From: Adineta steineri
Lineage: Eukaryota; Rotifera; Eurotatoria; Adinetida; Adinetidae
Assembly (NCBI GenBank): GCA_905250115.1
Contig: CAJNOI010000040.1
Span: forward strand, 507,927-571,926
DNA: 64,000 bases
Reading direction: 5' to 3'
The notes under the pieces were generated by a model, which ran no database searches, had not been told where the DNA came from, and saw only the letters and a program-made list of their open reading frames with translations. This document shows positions 36,592-48,933 of this stretch, one piece after another. Each line of letters opens with the position of its first letter. The stretch's first letter is position 1. The position numbers and the translations under genes were made by a program.

Positions 36592-38010
36592 ATGATGATG
36601 AGCAATCCTGCAAATTACTACACACCTCCATATGGAACACCAGCTTATTCTGGAATGCCTAATTATGGTACTGGTTCTCCTCCGGTTCCATATTATTATA
36701 ACGTACAATTTCCGCAACAACAGGCAACCTCACCACTACAACAACAACAAAAGCCCGAAAAACAACAGAAACCGCAATATCCACATGCTCCACCAAATCA
36801 AAAAAATAATGAAAATATCTCATTATTTAAATTATATGATATAGAAAAAAATCGTTATAGTACTATTATTCGACTTATATTTTCATTTGTCGGTGTACCA
36901 TACAAAGAAAAACATTTCAAACCAAATGAATTATCTAAAATCAAAGAAAAAATGCCTTATCAACAATTACCTATTTTACGTGTACATAATCAATTTAAAA
37001 TATTTCAATTACATACTATTATACGTTATTTAGCACGAGAATTCAATCTATACGGGAGAAGTAAACATGATCATGTTGTTGTTGATGATATTGTTGAAAT
37101 AGCTCGTCAATTTCAAGAAAAAATCTTTGAACAAATTAATAATTCAACTAATTATGAACAATCAATATTACAATTTATAATTGATTCATCAGTAATTTAT
37201 TTAAAGCAACTTGAAGGATTTTTTGCAATATTTGATCATCATGGTCCATTCTATTTAGGTTTACATATATCATTAGCTGATTTAATGGTTTATGATGTTA
37301 TAAGTTATTTAATTAAAGTTGATGGAAAATTACTTGATAGTTATTCTCATTTAAAAGAAGCACGTCGACAATTAGAAAAACATCCAGGAGTAGCAGATTT
37401 TATTCAAGTAAAAACTCCTGATCCAAATAAACCACATCATCATCATAAATCACCACATACACATCGTCGTCAAACAAAATCACCAACACCAAATTCAAAC
37501 TCTCAACAACAACAACATCATCATCATCGTCATCATCATCATCATCGACGTCGATCAGTCGAAGGAGGTAAATCAAATCATCATCATCATCATCATTACC
37601 ATTGTCCATATCATCGTCGAAAAAATTCAAAAGAACCAACACCATCTTCACAAACAAAACAACCATCAATAAGATCATCAAAATCACCAAGTATTTTAAT
37701 AAACGAAAAAGAATCAACACCACTTCCATCAGCAAAACAACAAGTTATAAGACAATCAAAATCACCAAATCCTTCAAGAAAAGATAAAGACTTGCCAAAT
37801 CCTTTAAGAAAGGATAAAGAATCATCAAATCCTTCAAGAAAAGATAAAGAATCAACACCACTGTCACATATTAAACAACGATTAATAAGATCATCAGCAT
37901 CGCCGGGTGCTAATAAACCAGAAAAAAAGTCAACAACAATATCAGCTAATACTACTTTAGCAAAACCACCAGTTATACAAGAAGATGATTCTGAATCTAT
38001 AACTAAATAA
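36592..38010 (+). CDS. GST-fold protein with Pro/Gln-rich head and His-rich tail
   Basis: Single exon, 472 residues from the ATG at 36592. Residues ~1-75 are Pro/Gln/Tyr-rich. Residues ~78-285 match a sigma-class-type glutathione S-transferase: FKLYDIEKNRYSTIIRLIF for strand 1/helix 1, then MPYQQLPILRVHNQFKIFQL (cis-Pro in QLPIL), HTIIRYLAREFNLYG, and a GST-C helix bundle with LHISLADLMVYDVISYL. The catalytic Tyr position (KLTYF-N-RGRAE in active enzymes) is displaced, and the Ser of the QS-x-AI glutathione-binding motif reads QLHTI. Activity is therefore doubtful. The tail (~290-472) has three His clusters (HHHHRHHHHH type), then repeats of NPSRKDKES. The His runs could bind metal ions; that is inference. 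Confidence 0.8.
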   Translation: MMMSNPANYYTPPYGTPAYSGMPNYGTGSPPVPYYYNVQFPQQQATSPLQQQQKPEKQQKPQYPHAPPNQKNNENISLFKLYDIEKNRYSTIIRLIFSFVGVPYKEKHFKPNELSKIKEKMPYQQLPILRVHNQFKIFQLHTIIRYLAREFNLYGRSKHDHVVVDDIVEIARQFQEKIFEQINNSTNYEQSILQFIIDSSVIYLKQLEGFFAIFDHHGPFYLGLHISLADLMVYDVISYLIKVDGKLLDSYSHLKEARRQLEKHPGVADFIQVKTPDPNKPHHHHKSPHTHRRQTKSPTPNSNSQQQQHHHHRHHHHHRRRSVEGGKSNHHHHHHYHCPYHRRKNSKEPTPSSQTKQPSIRSSKSPSILINEKESTPLPSAKQQVIRQSKSPNPSRKDKDLPNPLRKDKESSNPSRKDKESTPLSHIKQRLIRSSASPGANKPEKKSTTISANTTLAKPPVIQEDDSESITK

Positions 38011-38096
38011 GTTTTTTTATGTAAAGATTTTTTTTCTTCTTCTTTAGTTAGACACAAAATAAAAAGAGATAAGTGTTCGAATGTTTTTTTTTCTTC

Positions 38097-38369
38097 TTAT
38101 TGATAACCTCGTCCATAACAATCATCACATGTTTCACTGGATGTTTTACGACCGTAACCATTACATGAACAACTTCTTGAATAATTCGACCAAGTTGTTC
38201 GTTCTTCACATCGACATGAATTGCATTCAGATTCCACAAAAAGTTTTCCATTACCACCGCATTTAAAACAACGTTCACCAGATCGACCTTTTCGGTTTCC
38301 AGCATATGTTTCATATATCAAATGTCTTCTACCACCATTTCTTCCTTGATGACTATATTCGGCACCCAT
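38097..38369 (-). CDS. Small DnaJ-type zinc-finger protein
   Basis: About 90 residues from MGAEYSHQG; an in-frame ATG 21 bases upstream (38390) is possible. A TTTATTTAG acceptor sits two bases before the 38369 ATG, so a 5' UTR intron or trans-splice is likely, and I prefer this start. Four Cys motifs are present: CFKCGGNG, CNSCRC, CSCNGYG and CDDCYGRG. This is the C-x-x-C-x-G-x-G pattern of the DnaJ/Tsi1 zinc-binding region, ending exactly at the stop codon. There is no J domain. Such stand-alone fingers occur in small chaperone-like proteins. The function is unknown. Confidence 0.65.
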   Translation of the reverse strand: MGAEYSHQGRNGGRRHLIYETYAGNRKGRSGERCFKCGGNGKLFVESECNSCRCEERTTWSNYSRSCSCNGYGRKTSSETCDDCYGRGYQ

Positions 38370-40229
38370 TACTAAATAAAGAGGATTCATTAAATGACTA
38401 TTTTTTTTTATATAATATGCATTATTATATAGATAAGTGCTTTGTTTTTTTCACACATGTGATCAAAGCAAAGGTTTCATAGATGTTTGCGCATGTATAA
38501 CAGAAAAAAAATAAAGAAGTTATATATGTAAATCGTACCGATTACAGACGTTTTTAAAGGTTTGCTTCAATTTTTTGATAAAAGAATCTTTTGATTAGCA
38601 CGAATCAAATATTAATGCGCAGCTCATCGATATAAAAATAACCATTTATTGAAAAGAATCGCTTAACCTTAATAGTTCCTATTGACATAGTTCTATCAAT
38701 ATCGTTTGATCAACTATTGACAGAGAAAACTTTATGAAGTCATTTTACTTCCACAGAAAAGTAATACAATCAAGCTTTTGATATCTTTCATACCGTCATT
38801 TTCATCAATAGTAGCTCTAGTAGATATTTTTCGAATTACATTATGATGACGTTGAGTGTTGAAAATGACGCTATGAGAGCTTTCAAGTGCTTCACTGTAT
38901 TATTTCTCGGTAATAATAAAATGTGATTTTATATATATATATATATATATAGATTGATGATTCATTGCATTAAAAAATTTCCTATTGATATTAGTCATAT
39001 TTTTTATTTATTTTATTACTAACTTGTACTTCCCAATGATCCTGCCGGTTCTATATGATAAAAGCGAGTGTAAAAAGATAAATAAAGTTTCAAAATATAA
39101 AGATCATATTAAATAAAATAGTATTACCGAGAATGAATAGATCGTGCAATAATGAGGTAAAAGTGAAGCAATACGCACCAGTAAGAGTAGTCGACTTATA
39201 GAATATATGGATGCGTTAAAAATGTCTCATTTCTTTCTCTTCTGTTGACACTTCTATTTATTTTGTACTGGTATATTAATCATACTACTGATATACATAG
39301 TGGAAGTTGGGAAGTTGAATCATATATGGGAAGTGACGTTTTTCGTTGATATTGAATTCGAGCTCGCACTTTTTTGATCGAAATAGATGAAAGCACATCT
39401 TTTTATGAGTATTTGAGAGAAGAGCATTTTCGTACAATCAATTATATCATACAAAAAAAACATCGATTTTGATGCAACTTCCACCATTCGTAGAGCTTTT
39501 AATTTCGAGCATTTTGATGAAAGAAAATTTGTGAAACGTTTTTATTTTGATAGAGATACACTTGAAATAATTTGATTAACAGAAAATAGATTTTCAACTT
39601 GTTTCAGTGAGTAAAATTATCAGCAAGAAGTTCTTAGCGATCTGAAAAGAAAAACGACGTTATAAAAATGATCCATTTTCTGATGATCGAACTATTTCAA
39701 GTGAATCTTCGATCAATGATCACGAGCTATCAGATTATGTATTATTTAATTCGTCTTGCTTGAAAAATATTCTTATGTGATCATTTTCGATAAACTCGCA
39801 TTTTTATAAATATGAACAAAAATCATAGAAAATGTCATACGAAGTATTAATAAATTTTAAAAAACTGACACATACGATTTTCATAGTTCATCATAATCTA
39901 TAAACCCTGAAAATTTCATTCAATTCGGAGATATTTGTGTATTTATGATTGTTATTCCATGGAATAATTCAGTAATAAATTGTGACTCTTTATTTTGACA
40001 TTGAACGTATAGAAGAAAAAGATATGAAAATCGAACTGAAATTAGACAAACTCGAATAGAGAGAGAGAGAGAATGAAGAAAAAAACAATTTTCGTATGAC
40101 CATCCTTGATAAATGACTAATTCTAAATATTCTAGAACTAAAACAGCATAATATATTTACAAATTAAATATGATTTTATGATCTATTTATTCATATCTCA
40201 ACTAATTTAATCAATTAATATAATAATCT
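38370..40229. other. Intergenic, about 1.9 kb
   Basis: No gene or clear element found. A (TA)n run lies at about 38931-38951. G+C and codon-like structure are low throughout. Confidence 0.4.
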
Positions 40230-41033
40230 TCAATAATCTTTGACTCTTTTGTCTATAGCAATATCATAATGTCCATCATTTTCTTGATTATATGCTAATG
40301 TTAATATTGGTATAGATTTCATTGATAGTTTCGGTTCATCTTGTGGACATATATCAATTAATGGACATTGAGTAAGATTCGTTATTATTTTAATATTTAT
40401 TCCCATTAAATTACTTATTGTTAATGGTAATATATCACCTAAAATTGATGAATAAAATTTATCCGAACGAAATTTTCGTATTTCATCATAATAATTAACA
40501 TCATTTATATATGGTTTATATTTTGAATCATTTATTTTCCATTCTAAACAAACTAATTTACGTAATGTACGTGCTAATTGTGTAGTATTATTAAATATAT
40601 TCTCCGGAAGATTTAAACGTTGTTTTATAGCTATACGAAAAGATCGATCTTGATTGTATAATGTTATTAATTGACTAGCAATAGCAGTAAAAAAACAATT
40701 TCCATCTCCATTAACGAATTGTCGTCGGTAACCATAACGTAAAAGATTTAAATCTAATTGTTCTTCAGCAGTTAATGGTGTTATAGGCCTTTTTATTGGA
40801 GATTTTATTCTTTCTTTTTGTAAAAAATCATGTGAACTTTTTTTTAATTCAGTTGTTTGTTGATTAATCGGTTTTACGGAATATATATATTGAGTTTGTA
40901 TTGGTTGGGTATATGTATATGATGTTATAGGAGTTGGTAGATAAATAATAGATTGTTGTGGTGATATGGTATTAAATAATATATGATGATTATTTACTGG
41001 TTGAATATAAACATTTTCGATCGTATAAATCAT
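40230..41033 (-). CDS. OTU-family cysteine protease (deubiquitinase-like)
   Basis: Intronless, 267 residues. The first ~90 residues are Gln/Thr/Tyr-rich and probably disordered. The OTU domain starts near residue 100: GYRRQFVNGDGNCFFTAIASQL gives the catalytic Asp110 and Cys113 in D-G-N-C-F. YNQENDGHYDIAI near the C-terminus supplies His255. The domain length (~160 residues) and spacing fit active OTU proteases, which cleave ubiquitin chains. OTU genes are common in many eukaryotes, both as cell genes and inside transposons. I see no transposon features here. Confidence 0.85.
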   Translation of the reverse strand: MIYTIENVYIQPVNNHHILFNTISPQQSIIYLPTPITSYTYTQPIQTQYIYSVKPINQQTTELKKSSHDFLQKERIKSPIKRPITPLTAEEQLDLNLLRYGYRRQFVNGDGNCFFTAIASQLITLYNQDRSFRIAIKQRLNLPENIFNNTTQLARTLRKLVCLEWKINDSKYKPYINDVNYYDEIRKFRSDKFYSSILGDILPLTISNLMGINIKIITNLTQCPLIDICPQDEPKLSMKSIPILTLAYNQENDGHYDIAIDKRVKDY

Positions 41034-41729
41034 TTGATTTCGTTTTCTTTTTTTTTCTCTTTAATATTGCTTATTTTATATTTATTATATACGTGTTATA
41101 TGACTGAACAGAAGGAGAAAAGGAAGAGTTGGTGTTACGGTCGAATGAATAAGTATTCAAAATGAAAGTCAAATGAGATACAGGGACAAGGTCTTTTAAA
41201 TCATTTTGAGAGCAGTACAAATATGTATGATGTATTTCTGTATTTGCGTGAAATAGTTTCATATGTCAAATAAGTTTGAATACTTAATAGCAATAAAGAA
41301 AGAGTCATTGAAAATGTATGCGTGTATATATGGGTATATACATATACATATATACATATATCTAGATGGTGACCGAAATGAAAACAATTCTAATATAAAG
41401 AATAAATACGCACTGATTTGACGTTATTCTTTGTGTTCAAAATTTTCTTTTCTCTTCATAAGATGTAATCGACGTCTAATATGGAGATGATGATGTTTCG
41501 AAACATTTCTCGTATTTGATTTGTTCTTCTTGAATGACAATGATAGATAATGTAATACATTATAAAGATGCTGAACAACGACGATCGAGGTAGTTCTTTA
41601 TATAGACATATGTTCTCTGTTCTACGTATGTATAAGAAGAATGATATTTATAATTTCATGTTCACTTTATCGGACTACTTTCACAGACTGTTTTGATATT
41701 ATCTATCGATCTTATACGCGATAACAAAG
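41034..41729. other. Divergent intergenic region
   Basis: Between the OTU gene and the chitin-binding gene, head to head. A TATATA/CATATA-rich stretch lies at 41320-41365. No gene seen. Confidence 0.4.
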
Positions 41730-44700
41730 ATGGTTAGTTTATGTGATTTTTATTGATATTTTATATTATTATTTTTTTATTATTAGTTCTCGCTCAGTTG
41801 TATCTTAATTTTATTGATTGCCTTTGGTGCTAATGGTCAAACAAATGATATAAGTAATTATTCAAGCTAATAATTCTCTTATGTTAAATTAATCTTTTAT
41901 TTTCTTAGATAATATAAATTATGAAAAAGGTTATCCATTTGGTAAACTTCGTCTTGCTGAAGAAGGACATAATGAAGAATTAATACCATCACATGACATG
42001 TATGTTAATATCATTTCTAGTCTTTTTTATTTGTTATTTTGTTTTTTATTTTTAGGGAAATGCAAGAATTAACACAAGACTTACCAGCAAGAGATATGCC
42101 AATATCAAAACAAGACTTACCAGAACATATTCAACCATGTACGTATTAATTCGTTATCATTTTTTCTTTGTTTTCTATAAAATTTTCTTTTAGTACAAAC
42201 ACCATGTGTTGGCGCTCGTCCATTAACAAAACTCGCTTTTCCAAAAGATAAAACTAAATTTATTCACTGTCGTGATGAATATCATTATGAAATTACCACA
42301 TGTCCAAATCGTGGTGAATTCAATGAACAAACCAGTACTTGTGCATATGTTGCTCCTTTAATTAATAAATGTGAACAAGAAAAACCATGTTTAAATGATG
42401 GTCTTTGTCAAGTAGTATCAAATTCAACATTTAAATGTAATTGTAAAAAAGATTGGACTGGTGATCGATGTGAAACACCATTAAATTCATGTGTCACAAA
42501 ACCATGTGGTGCAAGTGCTGATTGTCGTTCATTAAAAACAGCTGATTATGAACAAGATTATGTTTGTGTATGTCATGGTTTACGTGGTTATGGTCTTAAT
42601 TGCCAAGAAAGTATGTTAATTACACATTTTTATTGTCTTTCATATTTTAAACTAATTGATTTTATTTTAATAGTTGTACCTAATCCATGTTTAACAACTA
42701 CTGAACAATTTTATCCATTCGCATTCAGTCAACGTGCTTACATTCAATGTGATGGTGAACTTATCCATTTTCAACCATGTGGTGCATCATTATTTTGGAA
42801 TCAAGAAGATAAATTTTGTGATCGTAAACGACCACCAAAACCAAAACTACCAACATTAGTACCTAAACCAGCTGCAGCTATTATTAAAGAAATTCCACGA
42901 GAAGAAGAAGTAGAAGAAGATTTTGAAGACGTACCAGTTGAAACAACAACAATCGCACAAGTTGAACAATCATAGTAAGAAAAGAAAAGAAAATATTAGG
43001 CTGAAGATTTTTACTATTTTTTTTTTTTAGTTCATATGGTCAAAAAGGAAAAGATGAAAAAGAAACTCTTGGCTTCATCCCAGCACGAGTAGCTAATCGA
43101 CAACAATTATTATCAAACGTCGCTAATCAACAAAGTAATAAAAAAACTTATCTTATTTCATATTATTCACTATTTTTTCATTTCTTTAAGCTGGTCTTAA
43201 CCAAAACTTACGTGAAAAAGAATTAAACACTCAAGATTTATCAAGTAATTATAAAAAAAAGCATTTCAACATTTTTAATTCTTTCTTATTTGTGTAGATC
43301 AATTTTCACAATCAGTCGATACAACTCAAATCCGTCAAGATTTCGTATCTAAACAAAAACAATGGCCAAGTAAGATTTTTCGTTCATATAAATTCATCGA
43401 ATATCTTATTTTTTCGTTTCTTTAAGCTCAATCACTTGAAATGAACTTAAGACAACCTATTTCTATTCAATCAGGACGAGTTCAACAATTACCACAAGAA
43501 AGTACGTCTTATAATAAAGAGATTCATATGATATTTTAAATAGATATCGTATTAATTTCTAAGGAGATATATCTATTTATTATCATGTTTTATTTATAGT
43601 TAGACAACAATGGGTACCAACAACAACTACTACTACTACTACAGTCCGACCAGTATTTGCTGAATCTGAAATTGATGAAGAAGAATTCGAAGATGAAAGT
43701 CACTCACAAAGTAAGTAGTTTTTTCTATTAATTAATCTATTACATATTATTCTATCTATTTAGACGTTCAACCACAACAAAACCAAGCTTTTGGTTCTAA
43801 ACAATGGTTAAGTAAGTTATATTGATAATAATCATTATTATTATTACTATTAAACATTTCATATTAGATCATTTACCAGATATGAAAACACAAAATAATC
43901 AACGTTTTGTTTCACAAACTATTCAAAATCAACCAATTGCTCTTGAACCAGTTGTACAAAACGGAAATCGTGTATCAGGTCTGTTTATTTCTTTCTAAAA
44001 TACTTTTTCTAAAGGTATTGTTTGTCTTTTAGGATTTTCTAATCAAAATATTCGTGAACAAGAAAATTCATGGAAAACTAAACCACTTGGTCAAGTCAGT
44101 GCCAATCAAGGATTATCATCAAGCAGTTTCACAACACAAAACCTTGGTGCACCAACACAACAATGGCAAGGTAAAATTCTTTATTTTAATAATCTGTAAA
44201 AATTTCTGTCAATCATTAGGATCTGAAACTCTTCGAAATCAACAACGACTTCCAGGTATAATTTTTTTTTGAATAAATTTTATAATCTATGATAACTGAA
44301 TGTTATAGAACAAAACGTACAACCTTCCGTAGAAACTACAACTTTACCAATTGTTATCGTTTCACAAGGTTTGTTTAATTCTTTATTGAAACTTTGTACT
44401 AGTATCATTTAATTATCTAGGTTCCCAAAATCAAAATTCACGAGAATTCGAAAATACATGGCAAAATAGACCAGTTAATCACCTTATGGGCACTAAATTA
44501 TCACAACCCGTTGGTTTCAATTCACAAAACTTTGCCGCACAACCACAAACATGGCAAAGTAACTATTTTTTTAGTCTTAAAAATATTTTTCAAACTTTTT
44601 CTTCATTTAATATAGACACTCAATCTCAACTTAATCAACAACAATTATCATCAAAATTCCCTGAAGTAGCATCATCACTCGAAAATAAAAATCGTTTCAA

Positions 44701-46636
44701 TTCAGGTATATTCATATCTAAATAAATTATATATATGTTTATCTTATTTAAATAGGTTTACAATCAAATAGCCAACAATTATGGCAAAACAAAAATACCA
44801 GTTAGTTAAAATTGAACTTCTTTTTCATAATACTATTCTTATAAATCAATTTAGATCAACTTCGTCAAAACTTAAATCAAGTAGAAGAATTAGCTGAATC
44901 ACACGAAGTTCCATCCATTAGTGAACAAACACATACTACTCAATTCTTACCAAATCAACGAACACAAACAACTGTTTCCGAAGTAACTACTGATTTTAAT
45001 AACGGCCGATTATCAAGTAAATATTTATTATCTTAAAAATAAATCATTTAACTCTATTCTTTTAAATAGAACCAATCGTATTACCACTCAAACAAGAAAC
45101 CCAACGTTTCGTTGCACAACCACAATCATGGCAAAACAAAAATACCAGTTAGTTAAAACTGAATTTCTTCTTCATAAAACTATTCTTATAAATCAATTTA
45201 GATCAACTTCGTCAAAACTTAAATCAAGTAGAAGAATTAGCCGAATCTCACGAAGTTCCATCTATTAGTGAACAAACACATACTACTCAATTCTTACCAA
45301 ATCAACGAACACAAACAACTGTTTCCGAAGTAACTACTGATTTTAATAATGGTCGATTATCAAGTAAATATTTATTATCTAAAAAATAAATCATTTAATT
45401 CTATTCTTTTCAATAGAACCAACTGTATTACCACTCAAACAAGAAACTGAAACCTTCGGTAATCAACAACGATTCAGTAAGTTATACTAATGATAACTAT
45501 TTAAATTTTAAAATTAATTCTTAGATCGAGTACAAGAAGGAAAAGAACAAAACACTCAACGTTTCGTTGGACAACCACAATCATGGCAAAGTAAATTTCT
45601 TTCTTTTTGCATATTCTATAATAATTTTTTTTAAATTATTAGCTTCAGAAACTGTTCGAAGTCAACCAATGTTTTTAAGTAAGCTTTCGATTATACTCTC
45701 AAAAAACCTAATTCTTCTTTTATTTCTAGATCAAAATCAACAATCATCTTTTGAAACATCTGACTCCGGATCAAACACAGTTCGCTCACAAGGTTTGTTT
45801 AGTTTGTCTGTTAATTCGATTATAAATTTTATTTAATATTTAGGTATTCGAGTTCCACAAGAACAAGAACATTCATGGCAAAGTAAGTTCTATCGTAAAA
45901 ATTAGCTTATTGAAAATGAAAATATTTCTATAGGTCAACCAATTAAATCTCAAACAGATACAATGCTTGTTTTTAAACCAACTTCATGGACTCGTAAGAT
46001 TCATTTTCTTTTTGAACAATACAAATCTATTCTTTTTTCACTACAGAAACACCAAAACAAGAAGCAACATTTAAACCACAAAGCTGGACACAAAGTAAGT
46101 TGAGAAAAAACATCGAATAAAATTTAATTATTCAATTTAGATCAACCAACAACATTCACTGAAGAATCTTCACAATTCGGTTTAAATCAACCACAAAAAG
46201 GTATATGATTTAAACAATAATTTATTTTATTCGAACTTATTTTTCTATTTTAGGTTTACCAGTTCAAACCTCACCATCATGGTCAAATAACCAACAAATG
46301 CAAAGTAGAGCGTTTTTAATTTTAAGAATAATTCTAAATTTTTTCTAATTCAAGAAACTCAATTCACAGATGTCGATGAATCAAAAATGCAAACTACTTC
46401 AGATTTTGCTGCTCGCCCAGTAGGAAGTTCTTTACCACAAAATTTACGTGAACGACAAACATCTCGAACAGGCGAACGGATTCCACAAGAGAGTAATACT
46501 GTTGTAGTACAACAAACAACAGAACGAAAAACTATTGGTATATTTATTTCGAATAATTTGAAATTTGAAATTTATATTTAATTTTTTAGAAACAATGCCA
46601 ACACAACATTCAGCATCATGGCAAACACGCCAATAA
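41730..46636 (+). CDS. Secreted chitin-binding/EGF protein with repetitive mini-exon tail
   Basis: More than twenty exons. The first coding exon is just ATG (41730-41732, donor GTTAGT). The next encodes a signal peptide (FSLSCILILLIAFGANGQ). The large exon ending near 42610 holds a Cys-spaced chitin-binding type-2 domain (KFIHCRDEYHYEITTC..) and two EGF-like modules (CLNDGLCQ..CNCKKDWTGDRC; CGASADC..CVCHGLRGYGLNC). The following exon holds a second chitin-binding domain (AYIQCDGELIHFQPCG). The rest is a long Gln/Asn/Ser/Thr-rich tail of small exons, many ending with a Trp-Gln motif (QTWQS, QSWQN, HSWQS, SASWQTRQ). Most introns checked are phase 1. It likely forms extracellular matrix or mucus. 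The exact exon set in the tail is approximate. Confidence 0.8.
44781..45447 (+). repeat. Tandem duplication, 347-base period, two copies
   Basis: 44781-45100 and 45128-45447 are nearly identical, including the introns, at a fixed offset of 347 bases. Each copy covers one exon coding for DQLRQNLNQVEELAESHEVP and onward, plus its flanking introns. Differences are scattered single bases. This is a recent duplication or recent gene conversion inside the repetitive tail. Confidence 0.9.
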
Positions 46637-47577
46637 AAAATGCATTCGCCTTAATTGAACTAACATTTTTATTGTTTTATTATAAATTCAGAATCAAAAG
46701 TCATACAACATTTATACATTTCTAGTCACTTTTCAACGATTTCTTGCATGCTTTTTATTTCGAATTTATTCTTTTTTTCGATTTAACTTGAACGTTATTC
46801 AAAAAAATAAAAAAAATTATAAAATTTGAAACTCTTTATTTCATATGATAAATATTGCATAGGAAATCAATGTATCTTCTTAGAACATAAAAATAAAGTG
46901 AAGAGATAGAATTCTCCAGTCTATGACTTTATATAGCGTCTAGATAATTTTCATTAAAACTAAAATGCTCAAAGATTATATTAGGAAAGACTACGCGTAC
47001 GCACTTCTTTTAAAAGCATTCATAGAAGATGTAAGAGACTGGAATAACTTGAAGCAGAAGAAGACGAGGACATTCATACTATATATTTTCCGTCTTGATC
47101 GTAGGGAACTGCAAAATCACTTTTTTTGGTCCCGGTGGTCCCGGTCTTGATAAAAGCTTAAGAATAATTCTGATTTTGTCTTCAAATATGCAAAAAAAAG
47201 TATGAACTTCACGAAAATTCTCGCTTTTTCGTTTGTAAATTCAATCTATATGGCTTTTCTTGAACTATAAAATAACACATTTTTCAATTTTTAATTAAAG
47301 AAAAACAAAATAAGAAAATTTCTGGTCTCATACTTGATAAAAACATTAAGGAATTAACTGACAATTTTCGTCTTGGTCCCGGGACCGGGACCACTTTGCA
47401 GTTCCCTATTTGATCGCTGCTTCTAATTCCATAAATCTTCACTTTCTATTGTTGATGAACCCAGAACATTATTTAATTACTTCAGTAGATGTTATAAAAA
47501 CGACTTTGGTAGTAATGATTTATAATCGAGCACACAAAAAAATCTGTCGTTTCTTCGGAATTTTAACTTTTTTTTAT
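46637..47577. other. Intergenic region containing a hAT-like MITE
   Basis: Between the convergent chitin-binding and ASB genes. Apart from the MITE, only A+T-rich DNA. Confidence 0.4.
47102..47408. mobile_element. hAT-like MITE, 307 bases
   Basis: Terminal inverted repeats TAGGGAACTGCAAA (left) and the matching TTTGCAGTTCCCTA (right). Just inside each end is a G+C-rich GGTCCCGG motif in repeat. Flanking 8-base duplicates are CTTGATCG and TTTGATCG (7 of 8 match), the hAT target length. The middle is non-coding and A+T rich. Confidence 0.82.
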
Positions 47578-48933
47578 TTAAATCTTAGTAAAAAATAAAA
47601 GGTATGGTTCAAGATTTTTGTTCACACCCAAATTTGTATATGTACAATGTTTATCAATCGAATCAATATTCAAAAGAATATTTGTTCGACATATTGATTT
47701 TAAAAGACCAACTTCTTTTTTTGATTCAATAAAATTTTGAATAAATAACCATAAAATTTGTTTAATTTTCGAACTTTTTTCATTAGCTGAACAGCATCTT
47801 GTCAATAATTTTTTATTAATTTCTTGACGATTTCTTGATTTAAAATAAGCAAACATAAATAATTCATAAAGTTGTCGAAGTATTAATTGACGTTGTTTTA
47901 CTGTTATATCATCATTTGATTCAACAACATAAGGCCAATCACCTAATGATTCACAAATAAGTGATTGTAAATAACTAATAATCGTTGAACGACCCGTTTG
48001 AAGAATAATATCGGAAAAGACAATATTTTTTTTAAGAATTATTGTTAAGATTTTTGTAACATATGGTGCACGTGTACGTCGATATGCTTTTGTTAAATGA
48101 TGTAATTTAGCACCATAAGAAATAAATAAATCGAATAATACTGAGAAATTTTTTAATGATTCTTCATTCATATATAAATTATGTTTTGTAAATAAATAAC
48201 AAGATAAAAATAGATCAAATGGTGTTTGATCACTACTAGATAATTTATTTATATTTGTAATTGAAATATCTTTTAGCATCGTTGGAAGTACTTCATCAAT
48301 ACCCATCTCACAAGCAATATGAAAGCTAGTTACTTTTTTCTTAAGTGTACTTATTAAACATGGATCAGTCGCTGAATAACGTAGAAGAATATGTATTGCT
48401 TCGATATTTGTACGAAATATTGCGTATAATAATGGAGTTTCATGATCGTGATTAACACTATTTGGATCGACCTATTTCAAAAAGAAAAGATCATAAATTA
48501 TTTCTAATATTTCAATAATACTTACATTTCCTTGTTCAATTAAAAAACTAATTAAATTATTTTTATGTAACAGTATACATTCATGTAACAGTGATAAAGT
48601 ATGATAAGATTGTCGAAAATCAGCACCATATTCATGAAATAATTTTAATATATCTAAATTACCATATCGAATAGCACAGATTAATATTCGACTTGTAACA
48701 CGAGCTTGAAATTCAAGTAATTGTTTAAGAAAGTTTAATGATTTACCACTTTCAATTGCATGAAATAAGGGTGCTCGATTAGTGGCATCTTCACAATCAA
48801 TTAAATATCTTTTATTATCTCGATTAATTCTTTTTAAAACATTATTTAATTCATATAATTCGTCAGTATTCGGATCTATAGGATCTCGACAACAGCGGAG
48901 AAGTTGATCTTGTATTGGCAAAATTGCAGACAT
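47578..48933 (-). CDS. Ankyrin repeat and SOCS box (ASB-like) protein
   Basis: Two exons (48526-48933, 47578-48471), 433 residues. Ankyrin repeats are visible: NRAPLFHAIESGKSLNFLKQLLEF, ILICAIRYGNLDILKLFHEYGAD, HETPLLYAIFRTNIEAIHILL and TSFHIACEMGIDEVLPTML. The C-terminus GLLKSICRTNILLNID, then NLEPYLLF, fits a SOCS box (LK-x-LCR-x-x-I ... L-x-x-YLL). ASB proteins are substrate receptors of CUL5-RING ubiquitin ligases, with the SOCS box binding elongin B/C. The region between repeats and box is divergent, so the SOCS call is moderate while the ankyrin call is firm. Confidence 0.75.

Noticed and set aside
37400..38057. Minus-strand ORFs rich in Asp and Val
   Set aside because: Antisense of the His-rich and Ser/Lys repeat tail of the GST-like gene.
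40230..41033. OTU gene as part of a transposon
   Set aside because: No terminal repeats, polymerase, transposase or integrase sequence found nearby.
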